The notes beneath the pieces are model-generated. The model saw only the letters and a program-made list of their open reading frames with translations, was not told the origin of the DNA and searched no databases. A program made the translations under genes and the position numbers. From JBFEYJ01 sp041562215 (lineage in GTDB: Bacteria; Pseudomonadota; Gammaproteobacteria; Thiohalomonadales; Thiohalomonadaceae), in assembly GCA_041562215.1 (NCBI GenBank), contig JBFEYJ010000067.1:1-14497 (forward strand): 14,497 bases of DNA, read 5' to 3'. This document shows, piece by piece, positions 13,090 through 14,497 of the stretch; the first letter of the stretch is position 1; every line of letters begins with the position of its first letter.

Positions 13090-14497
13090 ATGCTTACCAA
13101 GCCCCTTTCGCTCTTGAGCCGGTCCTGGCTTCTATTTTGGCTTACCGCCAGTCCTGGTTTCGCCACTGAGGACTCCGGCCTCGACAGTGTATTACAGGGC
13201 TTTGATGAGCCTGAAAGCGTTACTGACAGCGCTAGCGATGAGCAGTCACTGGAGGAGGTGCTTGGCGGTTTTTCCGAGGAAGCACAATCCCCCGAAGGGG
13301 AAGAGACGATAAACGTTGGGAAACAGCCGTGGCGTATCGGCGGTACCTTTACCCTTGGCGCATCCTGGAACTATGCCCATGACGCTCCGCCAGTTGGTGA
13401 GACCGATTATCGAGGCCTGTCCCGCCTGCGCGGTAAGCTTAACCTGGAGTACGATGCCGACCTCCCGCATAACTGGCGAGCCCATGTGGCCGGCAATGGG
13501 TTTTACGATGCCGCCTACTCCATCAACAACCGCGATGACTACACCGACGAAGTGCTGGATGCCTATGAAAACGAAGTGGAACTCGGCGAGGCCTGGCTAC
13601 AGGGACGCTTGAACCGCCGGACCGATCTCAAGATCGGTCGCCAGATCGTGGTCTGGGGCAAATCGGACAATATCCGCATTACCGACATTATCAATCCGCT
13701 GGACAACCGCGAACCCGGCATGGTGGACATCGAAGATCTACGCCTGCCGCTAACCATGGCGCGCCTCGATTACTATATCGGTGACTGGGGCCTTAGCGCG
13801 ATAGCGATCCCCGAGATCCGGTTCAACAAGAATCCGGCCTACGGATCTGAATTCTATCCCGGTACGATGCCCAAGCCTCCTGAGCAGATCCCCGATGACG
13901 GCGGAGAGAACACCGAATATGCATTAGCGGCAAACGGAATTTTCAGTGGCTGGGATCTTTCACTCTACTGGGCACAGCACTTTGAAGATAATGCACACCT
14001 TGTCACCCATAACAGCGTACCCCAGCTTCAGCACAGTCGAGTAACCATGGTTGGTTTGGCCACCAACATTGCCACAGGCAATTGGTTGTTCAAAGGTGAG
14101 GCAGCACATTTTAGTGGCTTGAATTATGACTCACATCCGACTGAAGCACTGAGCCGGACCGATATGTTACTCGGTGCCGAATACGCCGGGTTTCGCGACA
14201 CCACCCTCTCACTGGAGATCGCCAACCGTCATCTTCATGATGATGATAAAACACTGGCTAGCGAAGGCATTGAAAAAGATGAATGGCAGACCGCGCTACG
14301 CTACCAGAGCGACTTCATGCATGCCCGCCTTCACCTGCTGGCGCTCTTGTCAGCATTTGGCGAAGATCTCGATATGGGCGGCTTTAGCCGCTATTCCGCC
14401 GCCTGGGATCTTGCTGATGCGCTGACCATCACCGGCGGTATTGTCAGTTATGAGGGTGGCGAGAAGCTGCCCTTCAACCGCATCGCCGACAACGACC
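13090..14497 (+). CDS. DUF1302-type outer-membrane protein, N-terminal 469 residues (cut by window edge)
   Basis: An open frame from the ATG at 13090 to the end of the window with no stop. The signal peptide is MLTKPLSLLSRSWLLFWLTA followed by SPGFA, cleaved near residue 25. Residues about 26-75 are an acidic low-complexity spacer holding LDSVLQGFDE (31-40) and LEEVLGGFSE (54-63). From about 80 onward the sequence has alternating polar/apolar strands with frequent aromatic residues, as in an outer-membrane beta-barrel. It includes IGRQIVVWGKSDNIRITDII, NPLDNREPGMVDIEDLRLP and the AIAIPEIRFNKNP stretch, characteristic of DUF1302 proteins. The family's function is unknown. It starts 3 bp after the LolA-like stop (AAGGGATG), so the two are coexpressed. 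With the RND protein it would supply the outer-membrane end of an envelope-spanning route. The C-terminal part of the barrel is missing from the window. Confidence 0.75.
   Translation, partial: MLTKPLSLLSRSWLLFWLTASPGFATEDSGLDSVLQGFDEPESVTDSASDEQSLEEVLGGFSEEAQSPEGEETINVGKQPWRIGGTFTLGASWNYAHDAPPVGETDYRGLSRLRGKLNLEYDADLPHNWRAHVAGNGFYDAAYSINNRDDYTDEVLDAYENEVELGEAWLQGRLNRRTDLKIGRQIVVWGKSDNIRITDIINPLDNREPGMVDIEDLRLPLTMARLDYYIGDWGLSAIAIPEIRFNKNPAYGSEFYPGTMPKPPEQIPDDGGENTEYALAANGIFSGWDLSLYWAQHFEDNAHLVTHNSVPQLQHSRVTMVGLATNIATGNWLFKGEAAHFSGLNYDSHPTEALSRTDMLLGAEYAGFRDTTLSLEIANRHLHDDDKTLASEGIEKDEWQTALRYQSDFMHARLHLLALLSAFGEDLDMGGFSRYSAAWDLADALTITGGIVSYEGGEKLPFNRIADND

Overview
The window looks like a chromosomal segment of a moderately GC-rich gammaproteobacterium. 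IlvD, PhoB and PhoR read as close relatives of the enterobacterial and pseudomonad proteins, genes are tightly packed, and PhoB-box promoters are easy to see. The exact lineage cannot be named from the sequence. I found no rRNA, tRNA, CRISPR array, integrase or transposase.

Left part (1-8975, all genes on the minus strand): a phosphate-starvation locus. In transcription order it holds two tandem genes for PstS-like phosphate-binding domains fused to a C-terminal OmpA-like peptidoglycan-binding domain (8827-7517 and 7366-6050), ilvD for branched-chain amino acid synthesis (5959-4109), the phoB-phoR two-component pair (3950-1940), a conventional pstS (1693-722), and the start of a SulP-type anion transporter cut by the window edge (282-1). 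Four minus-strand promoters (in front of pstS, phoB and both fusion genes) carry 11-bp-phased PhoB half-sites, so the three binding proteins and phoBR probably form one Pho regulon. No pstC, pstA, pstB or phoU is present here. Two clear hairpin/T-run terminators follow pstS and the first fusion gene.

Right part (8976-14497, plus strand): a TetR-family regulator with a near-ideal promoter and a tandem palindromic operator at its start. It overlaps by 4 bp the gene for an 821-residue RND/MMPL-type inner-membrane transporter. After 102 bp containing a degenerate repeat come a secreted LolA-like periplasmic protein and, 3 bp later, a DUF1302-type outer-membrane protein that runs off the window. 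Together these form a plausible inner membrane-periplasm-outer membrane route for an unknown hydrophobic substrate. A short motif of the form VLxGF followed by acidic residues occurs once in the first periplasmic loop of the RND protein and twice just after the signal peptide of the DUF1302 protein. It is encoded by different codons each time, and it is the most unusual signal I see in the window.
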